Source: Acholeplasmataceae bacterium UBA6235 (GTDB taxonomy: Bacteria; Bacillota_I; Bacilli_A; Acholeplasmatales; UBA5453). Taken from it: a stretch of 14,076 nucleotides of DNA. How positions within the stretch are numbered: the stretch's first letter is position 1; every line of letters begins with the position of its first letter. The translations under genes and the position numbers were made by a program. Below the pieces are notes generated by a model. The model saw nothing but the letters and a program-made list of their open reading frames with translations, searched no databases and was not told the origin of the DNA. Location of the stretch: the NCBI GenBank assembly GCA_002441525.1, contig DJWH01000021.1, forward strand, positions 1 through 14,076. Direction: 5' to 3'. Below, piece by piece: positions 1-6,899 of the stretch.

Positions 1-31
1 GATAGATTCTAAACTTAAAGGCTTTATTCAT
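1..31 (-). CDS. tnpB: TnpB-like IS200/IS605 protein, 5' end only
   Basis: The minus strand carries an ATG at 31-29 that opens a frame reading MNKAFKFRIY, and the next codon begins with C, as proline would. TnpB/OrfB proteins of the IS200/IS605 family typically start M-x-K-A-(F/Y)-K-(F/Y)-R-(I/L)-Y-P. These are RNA-guided nucleases related to Cas12. A Shine-Dalgarno-like AAAGGGTG precedes the ATG by about five bases, and an extended -10 element (TGTTATAAT) lies at 79-87. Only ten codons are visible, so intactness, a tnpA partner and the guide RNA region cannot be judged. The call rests on a short N-terminal motif plus its start signals. Confidence 0.6.
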   Translation of the reverse strand, partial: MNKAFKFRIY

Positions 32-78
32 TCGGTTCACCCTTTCATAGTGTTTATGTATCGAGATTATTCAACTAT

Positions 79-87
79 ATTATAACA
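79..87 (-). promoter_or_regulatory. Extended -10 promoter for the tnpB-like gene
   Basis: On the minus strand TGTTATAAT combines a perfect TATAAT (79-84) with an upstream TGn. It lies about 48 bases before the ATG at 31. No convincing -35 hexamer is seen, which is acceptable for an extended -10 promoter. Confidence 0.4.
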
Positions 88-139
88 TTATTTATGGGTT
101 TTTTTATACCTAAATCAAAAGAAAAACAATCAATTCATC

Positions 140-161
140 CCACTACCTGAAGAGGGTGTGG
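140..161. repeat. Hairpin with one bulged T, possible IS200/IS605 end
   Basis: On the + strand CCAC and ACCT (140-148) pair with GGGT and GTGG (154-161). One T (144) is bulged, one pair is T-G, and the loop is GAAGA. Subterminal imperfect hairpins with an extrahelical base are characteristic of IS200/IS605 ends, where the TnpA transposase binds single-stranded DNA. It lies about 110 bases upstream of the tnpB-like start, where a left end would be expected. The same structure could be unrelated. Confidence 0.3.
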
Positions 162-406
162 ACTTCTTGATATGGGTGTTAAAGCCGTTAAAACATCACA
201 TCCACTCAAAATAATTAACAGGAACATCGATAATATATAAATACTAGCGATTTTTCAACTTTTCTTAGTATTCCACAAATTCGTTAATATCGAATAACTT
301 GGATAAATATTTTCATTTTCAATCCACATTTTTCGGATGCAAATGAGCAGTTATCTTATGACCATGAACATTGTTATCTACTATAACTAAATAGAATTCA
401 AAAAAA
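162..406. other. Intergenic region without an intact gene
   Basis: No open frame with a start and ribosome site is supported. On the minus strand a frame from about 420 to 321 is open (it contains VDNNVHGHKITAHLHPKNVD). The same frame continues towards 150 but is broken by several TGA, TAA and TAG codons. This could be a decayed gene or chance. No tRNA, rRNA, CRISPR array or clear terminator is visible. With the tnpB-like start alongside, the region may be an old insertion site. Confidence 0.3.
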
Positions 407-410
407 TTGT

Positions 411-439
411 TTTTGATTTTAGTATATTCACGATATAAT
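411..439 (+). promoter_or_regulatory. Promoter of the small membrane protein gene
   Basis: A perfect TATAAT lies at 434-439. Seventeen bases upstream is TTTTGA (411-416), a modest -35; TTGATT at 413-418 is an alternative with a short spacer. The Shine-Dalgarno sequence follows at 454-460. Confidence 0.5.
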
Positions 440-469
440 ACTCTTATAAAACTAAGGGAGATGATTGAA

Positions 470-646
470 TTGAGAATCAATCGTACAGATAATACGCAAA
501 TGCGTCAACTTTGGGATAAGGGTGAAGCTGATCAAAAAGATAACGTAACCAATGATGAAAAAAGAAATCGCGGTTCTTATTTAGGTCTCTTATTGGGTAT
601 ATTATTTGTCGTTGTTGTATTTGTTGTCGCACTTATATTTAGATAA
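470..646 (+). CDS. Small single-pass membrane protein, hypothetical
   Basis: This gene predicts about 58 residues. The N-terminal 35 residues are hydrophilic and charged (MRINRTDNTQ..., then a K/D/E/N-rich stretch). They are followed by RNRGSYLG and one strongly hydrophobic helix of about 20 residues rich in V, L and F, ending in FR. There is no signal peptidase site, so it is probably a tail-anchored or single-pass membrane protein with its charged part in the cytoplasm. AAGGGAG (454-460) directly abuts an ATG at 461, which is too close, but stands nine bases before a TTG at 470, so I prefer the TTG start. The frame is also open upstream to 407, inside the promoter. It has its own promoter and terminator. 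I do not recognise the family and assign no function. Confidence 0.6.
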   Translation: MRINRTDNTQMRQLWDKGEADQKDNVTNDEKRNRGSYLGLLLGILFVVVVFVVALIFR

Positions 647-649
647 TAC

Positions 650-682
650 AAAGCCACTTTCGATAAGATTGTGGTTTTTTTC
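650..682 (+). terminator. Intrinsic terminator of the small membrane protein gene
   Basis: AAGCCAC (651-657) pairs with GTGGTTT (671-677), with one G-T pair, and the stem runs into a T tract at 675-681. It begins a few bases after the stop codon at 644-646. Confidence 0.75.
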
Positions 683-701
683 AAAGTTAAGGATTTTTAT
701 T

Positions 702-723
702 TTTTGAAAACACACTTTCAAAA
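702..723. repeat. Small AT-rich inverted repeat
   Basis: TTTTGAAA (702-709) and TTTCAAAA (716-723) form a perfect 8-bp inverted repeat around ACACAC, between two terminators. The stem is weak and has no clear role. It may be a remnant or a back-up transcription stop. Confidence 0.25.
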
Positions 724-747
724 TTGCAACAATTAACCGCGATTATA

Positions 748-799
748 GAAAATAAAACCATCCAACTGTACCACTATTGCTTAGTAGTATTGGATGGTT
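748..799 (-). terminator. Intrinsic terminator of the P-loop kinase gene
   Basis: On the minus strand AACCATCCAA (799-790) pairs with TTGGATGGTT (765-756). An inner stem of eight pairs (789-782 with 776-769) sits above a three-base bulge. It is followed by the T-rich TTATTTTC (755-748). It lies just after the stop codon at 805-807. Confidence 0.85.
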
Positions 800-804
800 C
801 TTTA

Positions 805-1569
805 TTATGAGTTTATGATTATGTCACATTGCTGTGTAATACCCAAATCTTTGACATACCTTCGTTCATTTGGTATCCATTTTGTCATGAACTTCCAAAG
901 GCGTTTAAACCCATTTCTCTTAAATATGTCTTTGTATTGTTTGAATAGTGGTTTATGATAAAACACCTTTAAATCATAGGACTTTCTCATATACGGGTGT
1001 AATACAAAAGCACCTTCAAAGATATGAATGGGTTGATGTGGTATTTCGATCATTGAACCATGTTTGTGAGTCTTAAAATCAAAAAGTCGATATTGAATAG
1101 GTTGTTTTAACCTGACTGGCTTAATGATAGTTTCTTTTATCTTTTCATAATCGATATTTGAACCATATTGAGATAAAGGTTTGTTGGTGTCCATCAACGG
1201 TTTTTTGAAGAAGTCATCTGTGTGGAACACCTGAGCATTCAATATCAAACCCAACTGATTAGCAAGTGTGGTTTTACCAGCACCTGCATAACCGTCAATC
1301 GCAACCCACAATTCATTTTTACTATCTAGTAATTCTTCGATTTTAGCCAATACTTTTAATAGGTTATATGTGTATCGATTAATCATTACAAAGTCCACTT
1401 TTTCCTTTGTTGGTTGGATGGACATGATAGAAGCTTCAATCAAGCGCGATAGTGACTGTTTTGAAAGATAAAAATCACCTTTTTCGTGTATATTGAATCC
1501 AAAATGATGGTTTTTATGATACACCAGTGTAAAACCAAATTTATCCAATGTTGTGTTTGTATTCATCAC
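805..1569 (-). CDS. P-loop kinase of the uridine kinase / phosphoribulokinase type
   Basis: This 254-residue protein has a C-terminal P-loop NTPase domain. Walker A is GYAGAGKT at 93-100 after the hydrophobic strand LWVAID. VFHTDDFF at 114-121 matches the (H/M)DDFF motif of uridine-kinase-like enzymes, and GSNIDYEK near 136-143 matches their conserved N-x-D-Y/W region. Such proteins transfer phosphate from ATP to a nucleoside or small sugar; the substrate here is unknown. An N-terminal stretch of about 85 residues precedes the kinase domain, unlike plain 200-residue uridine kinases. The start is a GTG at 1569 with AGAGGA eight bases upstream; the ATG at 1566 is an alternative. It lies downstream of the uronate operon but behind a terminator, so it is probably only weakly co-transcribed. 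Confidence 0.75.
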   Translation of the reverse strand: MMNTNTTLDKFGFTLVYHKNHHFGFNIHEKGDFYLSKQSLSRLIEASIMSIQPTKEKVDFVMINRYTYNLLKVLAKIEELLDSKNELWVAIDGYAGAGKTTLANQLGLILNAQVFHTDDFFKKPLMDTNKPLSQYGSNIDYEKIKETIIKPVRLKQPIQYRLFDFKTHKHGSMIEIPHQPIHIFEGAFVLHPYMRKSYDLKVFYHKPLFKQYKDIFKRNGFKRLWKFMTKWIPNERRYVKDLGITQQCDIIINS

Positions 1570-1592
1570 TTTTGCATTCCTCTCATTAACAT

Positions 1593-1616
1593 AAAAAGGC
1601 TATATAGAGCCTTTTT
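1593..1616 (-). terminator. Terminator at the end of the uronate operon
   Basis: A perfect 9-bp stem (AAAAAGGCT with AGCCTTTTT) and six-base loop sit between the ECF gene stop (1639) and the kinase start (1569). The T run forms the distal half of the stem. The structure is nearly symmetrical. Termination may be partial because the T run does not extend past the stem on the minus strand. Confidence 0.65.
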
Positions 1617-1638
1617 CGTTTTATTTAAGTTTTCGCCT

Positions 1639-2181
1639 TTAGGCATTTTCTAACGCATCCAGTACATGTGTTTTCTTTAATGCGAAATACAAAACTGGGA
1701 TTAAAACCAATTGGATTCCAATACCAGGTAATCCAGTGATAAATGCAGCCTTCACGAAGATATCTAGACTGAAATTAAGACCTGCTAGTGGGTAGAAAAT
1801 GGCAGCCCCTAATCCCCATACTGCACGTCCCAAAAGCATCCCAACAATGAGGGCTAGGACTGCGAATATATCCTTCTTTGGTAAGAGCTTTTTTGCAAGA
1901 CCAGCGAATAAACCATAAGCACCGATTTCAAAGGACATCACCAATGCTTGTGGGTATAGTGGCGGCATACTTACCAATACACTTCTAAGGAGTGGGGTAA
2001 CCAATCCAACCAATAGACCATATTTAGGTCCAAGGATTAAACCTGTGAATAAAGCAGGGATGTGCATCAATAAAAATACAGAACCCAACGCTGGGTTTGA
2101 AGCGGTTAAAAACGGTAATACAATCCCTAACGCAATCATCAAGCTCGATAATACCAAGGGATATAAAGGACTTTTTTGCAT
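1639..2181 (-). CDS. ECF transporter substrate-binding (S) component
   Basis: This 180-residue, very hydrophobic integral membrane protein has about six predicted helices. It contains hallmarks of small ECF S components: [20 protein letters not shown] near 40-59, then TPLLRS and SMPPLYP. S components bind a vitamin or cofactor precursor and use a shared ATPase/EcfT module encoded elsewhere. I start at the ATG at 2181, with a weak GAAAGCGAG upstream. The longer frame from a GTG at 2232 overlaps larA and lacks a ribosome site. The gene follows the larA-like gene by 26 bases and ends the operon. Its substrate cannot be read from sequence. Its place beside a nickel-pincer enzyme makes a nicotinate-type precursor an attractive but unproven idea. 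It lacks obvious features of the nickel/cobalt CbiM/NikM type. Confidence 0.8.
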   Translation of the reverse strand: MQKSPLYPLVLSSLMIALGIVLPFLTASNPALGSVFLLMHIPALFTGLILGPKYGLLVGLVTPLLRSVLVSMPPLYPQALVMSFEIGAYGLFAGLAKKLLPKKDIFAVLALIVGMLLGRAVWGLGAAIFYPLAGLNFSLDIFVKAAFITGLPGIGIQLVLIPVLYFALKKTHVLDALENA

Positions 2182-2207
2182 GTTATACTCGCTTTCAATT
2201 TGTGATG

Positions 2208-3473
2208 TTAGAATCGATTCTTGTCGATCCACAAACCCAAAGCTGGGTTAGGGATGAAGAAAATCTCTTCACCATCACTCAAGGTATTCCAACCCGGTTC
2301 TAGCGTGGTTGGATCATATTTTTTCACGACTTCATCGTAATCAACTGCGTTAAAATGTACCCCTCGAACTTCTTCTTTGGTGATGTTTTTAACGGCGTAG
2401 GTGATGTTGAATCTGCCATCGGATGAACTATGGATTAAGTGTGCTGCCGCACCCATATTCTTTTGTAAATCTTCATTTTGTTTAAATAATTCTAGGACAT
2501 TGAGACGCCCACAATACCCATACTTGCGAATGAGTTGATCGATGCGTTGGTCTTCACCAAACTTAGTGACACCCGCCGCTAAAACAATCAATTCTCCACC
2601 ATCTTGGATGGCCATACGGGTACGATATACCGATTTATTGCCTAACCAAGTCGATTTGAATTCTTTCGGGTCGAGATAGACAACACACTTTTTAATCCCA
2701 CGGTCTAAGAAATTGATGTTCTTTTGTTGAGAAACTTCAATCGCTGCTTCTAAGACCTTACGGGTATCCCCAATGAATAACCCATGGGTCTTGATGACAT
2801 TTTTAGGTGCGGTGGTTACGGTTAAAACGAAGATGAGTGGTCTGTCTTTTAAGAAGAGTTCTAAGGCATAATCGAGTACTTTACGGACAGGCGTAAAGTC
2901 TTTACCCATCATGCGTTCCATGCCGTATACAGCGCCAATCATGTGGGATTGGTTGATGGTGGTTTTACCGCCACACCCCACAAACACGTTTTTCGCGTGG
3001 TTCGCCATACCGATGACTTCATGAGGGACCACTTGACCAATCGAAACGATCAAATCATAACTTGGGTCCATGATGAGACGATTCACTTCCATCCCAACGC
3101 CTCGATCCCATAACCCATCGGTGATGGATGCGATATAGTCGCCAGGGACCTCACCCACATGGACGATGTCTTCTCGCCAGTTGTGGACAATGAATCTGTC
3201 ATGAGGAATATCCCCATACATTTCATCGAGTTCAGAAGTACTCATCGGTTCATGCGTACCTAAAGCTGGTAGAATGTCCACTTGAGCGTGGTCTTTGAGT
3301 AGATGATAGTATAAGTTCGTAATCAATCCTGCATTGGAATGAAAACGGGTAAAATCGGGTGGAATCAACAATACTTTCTTTAAGGTTTTACCTTCAAGTG
3401 ATTGTTTTAACCCTTTTAAAATGTCTTCTTTGGATAACCCTTCAGGGCTTTGTTCTCTAAAGAATAATTCCAT
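2208..3473 (-). CDS. LarA-family nickel-pincer epimerase, probable D-gluconate/D-mannonate 2-epimerase
   Basis: This 421-residue protein is of typical LarA length. Residues of lactate racemase are present: PPDFTR with D40 and R43 (Asp72/Arg75 of Lactobacillus plantarum LarA), GTHE with H74 (His108), and VPHEV with H151 (His174). K161 follows ten residues later (Lys184, which holds the pincer cofactor), and H177 a further sixteen (His200, a nickel ligand). The H-10-K-16-H spacing is exactly that of LarA, so a working nickel-pincer site is likely. The LarA superfamily includes reported malate, phenyllactate and hydroxyglutarate racemases and D-gluconate 2-epimerases. Between a fructuronate reductase gene and downstream of 6-phosphogluconate dehydrogenase, D-mannonate/D-gluconate epimerisation fits best. 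Cofactor-making LarB/C/E are not in this window. The start has no good Shine-Dalgarno and lies two bases after the SDR stop (TAACTATG), implying translational coupling. Family call is firm; substrate is inferred. Confidence 0.85.
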   Translation of the reverse strand: MELFFREQSPEGLSKEDILKGLKQSLEGKTLKKVLLIPPDFTRFHSNAGLITNLYYHLLKDHAQVDILPALGTHEPMSTSELDEMYGDIPHDRFIVHNWREDIVHVGEVPGDYIASITDGLWDRGVGMEVNRLIMDPSYDLIVSIGQVVPHEVIGMANHAKNVFVGCGGKTTINQSHMIGAVYGMERMMGKDFTPVRKVLDYALELFLKDRPLIFVLTVTTAPKNVIKTHGLFIGDTRKVLEAAIEVSQQKNINFLDRGIKKCVVYLDPKEFKSTWLGNKSVYRTRMAIQDGGELIVLAAGVTKFGEDQRIDQLIRKYGYCGRLNVLELFKQNEDLQKNMGAAAHLIHSSSDGRFNITYAVKNITKEEVRGVHFNAVDYDEVVKKYDPTTLEPGWNTLSDGEEIFFIPNPALGLWIDKNRF

Positions 3474-3475
3474 AG

Positions 3476-4327
3476 TTATACACCAGAATAGGCGTTAAAT
3501 CCGCCATCGACAGGGACGACCACACCAGTAACGAACACCGATTGTTTTGGATCAATGAGCCAGAGTAACGTACCGATGAGTTCGCTTGGTTCACCAAAGC
3601 GTTTCATCGGTGTACTGCCAATGATTTTGAGGGAACGGTCACTTAAAGACCCATCTGGTTTAATCAATAGATTTTTGTTTTGTTCTGTCACGAAGAAGCC
3701 TGGTGCCAACGCATTGACACGGATGCCTTCTTTCGCGAAGTGTACAGCCATCCATTGGGTAAAATTGTTAATCGCTGCTTTGGCTGCGCTATAAGCAGGG
3801 ATTTTGGTGAGTGGGTTAAAGGCACTCATCGATGAGATGTTTAGAATGCTACAACCTTTTCTACCAACCATGTCTTTACCAAACACTTGTGAAGGAATCA
3901 ACGATCCCGTGAAGTTTAATCCAAACACATAGTTAAAACCATCTAAATCCATATTGAAAAAGTGTTTCGCCCCTTCGGTCTCTAAAGCTTGAGGGTTAAA
4001 ATACTCATCGGATGTGGTTGCTTTAGGGTCATTCCCACCAGCACCATTGATCAAAATATCGACAGGTCCAAAGGTGTTTTTAATAAGTTGATGTGCCACT
4101 TCGATTGAACTTCTATTCAAAACGTCTGCGGATACTGCCAACGCTTGTTGACCTGAAGCTCTAATTTCGGAAGCGAGTTTTTCTGCTTTTTCTAAACTTC
4201 TGCCTAAAATAACAACTTTACCGCCTGCTTGTGCACAAGCTTTCGAAAATTCTGTGCCTAAGACACCTGCACCGCCGGTGACGACGATGACTTTATTGGA
4301 TAAATCAAACTGTAAAGGATAGCTCAT
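3476..4327 (-). CDS. uxuB: SDR oxidoreductase, probable D-fructuronate reductase (D-mannonate oxidoreductase)
   Basis: This 283-residue protein is a classical short-chain dehydrogenase. It has a nucleotide-binding TGGAGVLG at 17-24, NGAGGNDPKATT at 94-105, a catalytic serine in NISSMS near 166, and Y179-x-x-x-K183. The NGAGGN(H/D)PKATT stretch and the C-terminus GGFNAYSGV resemble Bacillus YjmF/UxuB-type proteins, which reduce D-fructuronate to D-mannonate with NAD(P)H. The ATG at 4327 has a strong AGGAGA that overlaps the gnd stop codon. A longer frame to 4504 runs into gnd and is not used. It sits ten bases after gnd and two bases before the larA-like gene, so its product mannonate could pass directly to the epimerase. 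Confidence 0.85.
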   Translation of the reverse strand: MSYPLQFDLSNKVIVVTGGAGVLGTEFSKACAQAGGKVVILGRSLEKAEKLASEIRASGQQALAVSADVLNRSSIEVAHQLIKNTFGPVDILINGAGGNDPKATTSDEYFNPQALETEGAKHFFNMDLDGFNYVFGLNFTGSLIPSQVFGKDMVGRKGCSILNISSMSAFNPLTKIPAYSAAKAAINNFTQWMAVHFAKEGIRVNALAPGFFVTEQNKNLLIKPDGSLSDRSLKIIGSTPMKRFGEPSELIGTLLWLIDPKQSVFVTGVVVPVDGGFNAYSGV

Positions 4328-4337
4328 GGCATTTCTC

Positions 4338-5792
4338 CTATACGTTATAAGTCGTTGAGGATGTTTTACCACCACGACCGGTCCAGTTGGTATGGAAGAA
4401 TTCGCCTCTTGGTTTGTCGGTTCTTTCATATGTATGGGCACCGAAGAAATCTCTTTGAGCTTGTAATAGGTTGGCTGGCAATTTATCGGTACGATACGAA
4501 TCAAAATAGTTTAACGCTGCTGACATTGCAGGGGTAGGAATCCCATTCAATACAGCTGTTGAGATGACATTGCGCCAAGCACCCGTCATGTTTTCAACCA
4601 CATCTTTAAAATAAGGGTCTAACAATAGGTTGGCTAGGTTAGGGTTTTGTTCAAACGCTTCTTTAATCTTACCTAAGAACACAGAACGGATGATACAGCC
4701 ACCACGCCACATCAAAGCGATACCGCCATAGTTTAAATTCCAATTGTTGGTTTTCGCAGCCGCTTTCATCAAAGCGTAGCCTTGAGCATATGAAACAATC
4801 TTCGCTGCGTATAATGCTTTTTTAATGTCTTCAATGAAGGCTTGTTTGTCGCCTTTAAAGGAAACAGGTACCGCTTTAAATGCTTTAGAAGCGACCAAAC
4901 GTTCTTCCTTCATCGAAGAAATGAAACGGGCATAAACGGCTTCTGTAATGAGGGTTAGCGGTACTGAATCTTCTAATGATTGTACGGCTGTCCATTTACC
5001 AGTCCCTTTTTGACCAGCGGTGTCTAAAATTTTATCGATGAGTGGTTGTCCATCTTCATCTTTAAAGGAGAGGATTTCCCCTGTGATTTCAATCAAATAA
5101 CTGTCTAGTTCTGTTTTATTCCAAGCTTTAAACACATCCGCCATTTCATCGGCAGACATGCTTAAGACGTTTCTCATCAAATGATACGCTTCGGTGATGA
5201 GTTGGATATCGCCATACTCAATCCCGTTATGGACCATCTTAACGAAGTGGCCTGCGCCATCTTCGCCCACCCAGTCACAGCAGACTGAACCATCCGCGAC
5301 TTTGGCTGCGATGGCTTGGAAAATGGGTTTGACGGTTGGCCATGCTTGAGGGGATCCCCCTGGCATGATGGAAGGTCCAAGTAACGCGCCTTCTTCACCA
5401 CCAGATACACCTGTACCAATGTAATAGAACCCTTTAGATTCCACATATTTGGTTCTTCTAACGGTATCTGGATAGTGGGAGTTTCCACCATCGATGATGA
5501 TATCGCCTGGTTCTAATAACGGTAACAATTGTTCAATGACTTGATCGACAGGGTCACCTGCTTTGATCATCATCATGACTTTTCTTGGTTTTTTAAGCGA
5601 TTGGACCAATGTTTTTAAATCGTTGGTACCAATGATTGGTAAGCCTTTAGCACGGGTATTCAAGAATTCATCGACACGGCTTTGTTGACGTGCGTGAGCA
5701 GTGACTTGAAACCCCTTAGACGCCATATTTAAGACGAGGTTTTCCCCCATCACGGCGAGTCCAGTTAATCCAATATCTGATAATTTTTCCAT
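4338..5792 (-). CDS. gnd: 6-phosphogluconate dehydrogenase, decarboxylating
   Basis: This 484-residue protein is full length and collinear with E. coli Gnd. It oxidises and decarboxylates 6-phosphogluconate to ribulose 5-phosphate in the cytoplasm. Visible motifs are the dinucleotide fold GLAVMGENL at 11-19, IIDGGNSHYPDT at 99-110, GVSGGEEGALLGPSIMPGG at 128-146, and the active site K185MVHNGIEYGD with N189 and E192. C-terminal signatures include GCIIR, PANLLQAQRDFFGAHTYER and FHTNWTG. At the loop that reads the NADP 2'-phosphate, E. coli has N-R-S; here it is A34-R35-Q36, so cofactor preference is uncertain, though the arginine is kept. AAGGAGA precedes the ATG. The gene lies twelve bases after the kinase gene, which would supply its substrate if that kinase acts on gluconate. 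Confidence 0.95.
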   Translation of the reverse strand: MEKLSDIGLTGLAVMGENLVLNMASKGFQVTAHARQQSRVDEFLNTRAKGLPIIGTNDLKTLVQSLKKPRKVMMMIKAGDPVDQVIEQLLPLLEPGDIIIDGGNSHYPDTVRRTKYVESKGFYYIGTGVSGGEEGALLGPSIMPGGSPQAWPTVKPIFQAIAAKVADGSVCCDWVGEDGAGHFVKMVHNGIEYGDIQLITEAYHLMRNVLSMSADEMADVFKAWNKTELDSYLIEITGEILSFKDEDGQPLIDKILDTAGQKGTGKWTAVQSLEDSVPLTLITEAVYARFISSMKEERLVASKAFKAVPVSFKGDKQAFIEDIKKALYAAKIVSYAQGYALMKAAAKTNNWNLNYGGIALMWRGGCIIRSVFLGKIKEAFEQNPNLANLLLDPYFKDVVENMTGAWRNVISTAVLNGIPTPAMSAALNYFDSYRTDKLPANLLQAQRDFFGAHTYERTDKPRGEFFHTNWTGRGGKTSSTTYNV

Positions 5793-5804
5793 GTTGTTCT
5801 CCTT

Positions 5805-6878
5805 TTAACGCTTCACTCGAGCGTTGCCTTCGTAGATACTCCAAATGACCTCTTCATCTGCAGGCAAACCGAAGTCCTCTACTACAGTTGTAACATAAGC
5901 ACCGCTCGCCCAGGCGAAATGTGCACAGTTTTCTAAAGAAAATCCTTTTAATAGACCATATAAGAGGCCACCGACGAACCCGTCGCCACCACCAATGCGG
6001 TCTAAAACACGAATGCGTCTCGGTTCAACGACGACCCATTCAGTCCCTTGGTTCAATATCGCACCCCAATAATGCTCATTCGCATCTTCCACTTGACGGA
6101 GTGTAGTTGCGTAAGTGGATGCGTTCGGGAATGCTTTCTTAACATTATCTATCAAGCCTTTAAAACTGTCAATTTGTTTTGAAATATCTTTCCCACCAGC
6201 TTCAGGTCCATGGACATCTAAAGCGAGTTGGAAGTCTTCTTCATTACCAATTAAAATATCGGTTAAAGAAGCGATTTCTTTAAAGACTTTGGATAGTTCT
6301 TCTTTTCTATTTTTCCAGAATGATGCACGGTAGTTTAAATCGAATGAAATCACAGTACCATTGGCTTTCGCGAAACGCGCGAGTTCTAAACAAAACGCAC
6401 TGGTTTCTTTCGATAACGCCACGATGAGTCCTGAGAGGTGTAATAATTGTACGCCTTCTTCTTTAAAGATACGGTTTAAGTCAAAGTCTTCCAAAGCAAT
6501 CGTTCGTCCCACTTCACCAGCGCGGTCGTTTTGAACGCGTGGTCCACGCATCCCATAACCACTATCGGCGATGTTAAATTGGTGACGATAGCCCCAAGGG
6601 CCACCTTGTTCTATGTCTTTACCTTCAAAGTCAATCCCACGACGTCTTAAATCATTTTTGATGAGTAAGGCGATTGGGCTATCTTTAACAAATTTGGTCA
6701 ACACTTTGGTTTTAAGTCCAAGTGCTGCAGAGATGCTTAAAACATTCGTTTCAGCCGATGTGGCTTGCATCTGAAATAGGCTTGAAGTGTGGACAGGTTG
6801 TCTGTCAAATGGGGTGATTCTAACCCCCATAGAAGATGGTGATACGAGTGCGTACTTGCTGTGTTCTCTGAATTTCAT
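5805..6878 (-). CDS. PfkB-family sugar-acid kinase (gluconate or KDG kinase)
   Basis: This 357-residue protein is a ribokinase-fold kinase. Evidence is SFDLNYR at 178-184, GNEED at 211-215, and the PfkB signature DRIGGGDGF at 293-301 with catalytic base D299. The C-terminal half resembles 2-keto-3-deoxygluconate (KDG) kinases. The N-terminal half is unusual: the usual GE(I/L)MLR(L/F) strand is replaced by SPSSMGVRITP (13-23), and the GG-x-x-N substrate motif by QATSAETN (38-45). A different sugar acid is therefore plausible. The neighbouring gnd needs 6-phosphogluconate, so D-gluconate is my preferred substrate; KDG remains possible if a mannonate dehydratase exists elsewhere. GGGGAGA precedes the ATG. 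It lies 21 bases after uxaE and 12 before gnd. Fold is certain, substrate is not. Confidence 0.85.
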   Translation of the reverse strand: MKFREHSKYALVSPSSMGVRITPFDRQPVHTSSLFQMQATSAETNVLSISAALGLKTKVLTKFVKDSPIALLIKNDLRRRGIDFEGKDIEQGGPWGYRHQFNIADSGYGMRGPRVQNDRAGEVGRTIALEDFDLNRIFKEEGVQLLHLSGLIVALSKETSAFCLELARFAKANGTVISFDLNYRASFWKNRKEELSKVFKEIASLTDILIGNEEDFQLALDVHGPEAGGKDISKQIDSFKGLIDNVKKAFPNASTYATTLRQVEDANEHYWGAILNQGTEWVVVEPRRIRVLDRIGGGDGFVGGLLYGLLKGFSLENCAHFAWASGAYVTTVVEDFGLPADEEVIWSIYEGNARVKR

Positions 6879-6899
6879 ACAATGTTCTCCCCTGAAATA

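Noticed and set aside
2182..2232. Longer ECF S component starting at a GTG inside larA
   Set aside because: No Shine-Dalgarno, and the added residues are hydrophilic and atypical of S components.
2208..3473. Simple annotation as lactate racemase
   Set aside because: The family is right, but the operon is for uronates and aldonates, with no lactate transport or metabolism gene, and the family is known to have varied substrates.
4328..4504. Extended N-terminus of the SDR protein (59 more codons)
   Set aside because: It overlaps the end of gnd in another frame, while the ATG at 4327 has a strong AGGAGA and begins directly at the SDR fold.
5177..5491. 104-codon open frame inside gnd on the same strand
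   Set aside because: Shadow frame within a full-length conserved gene; no start signals or recognisable domain. The same applies to the other short frames antisense to the main genes.
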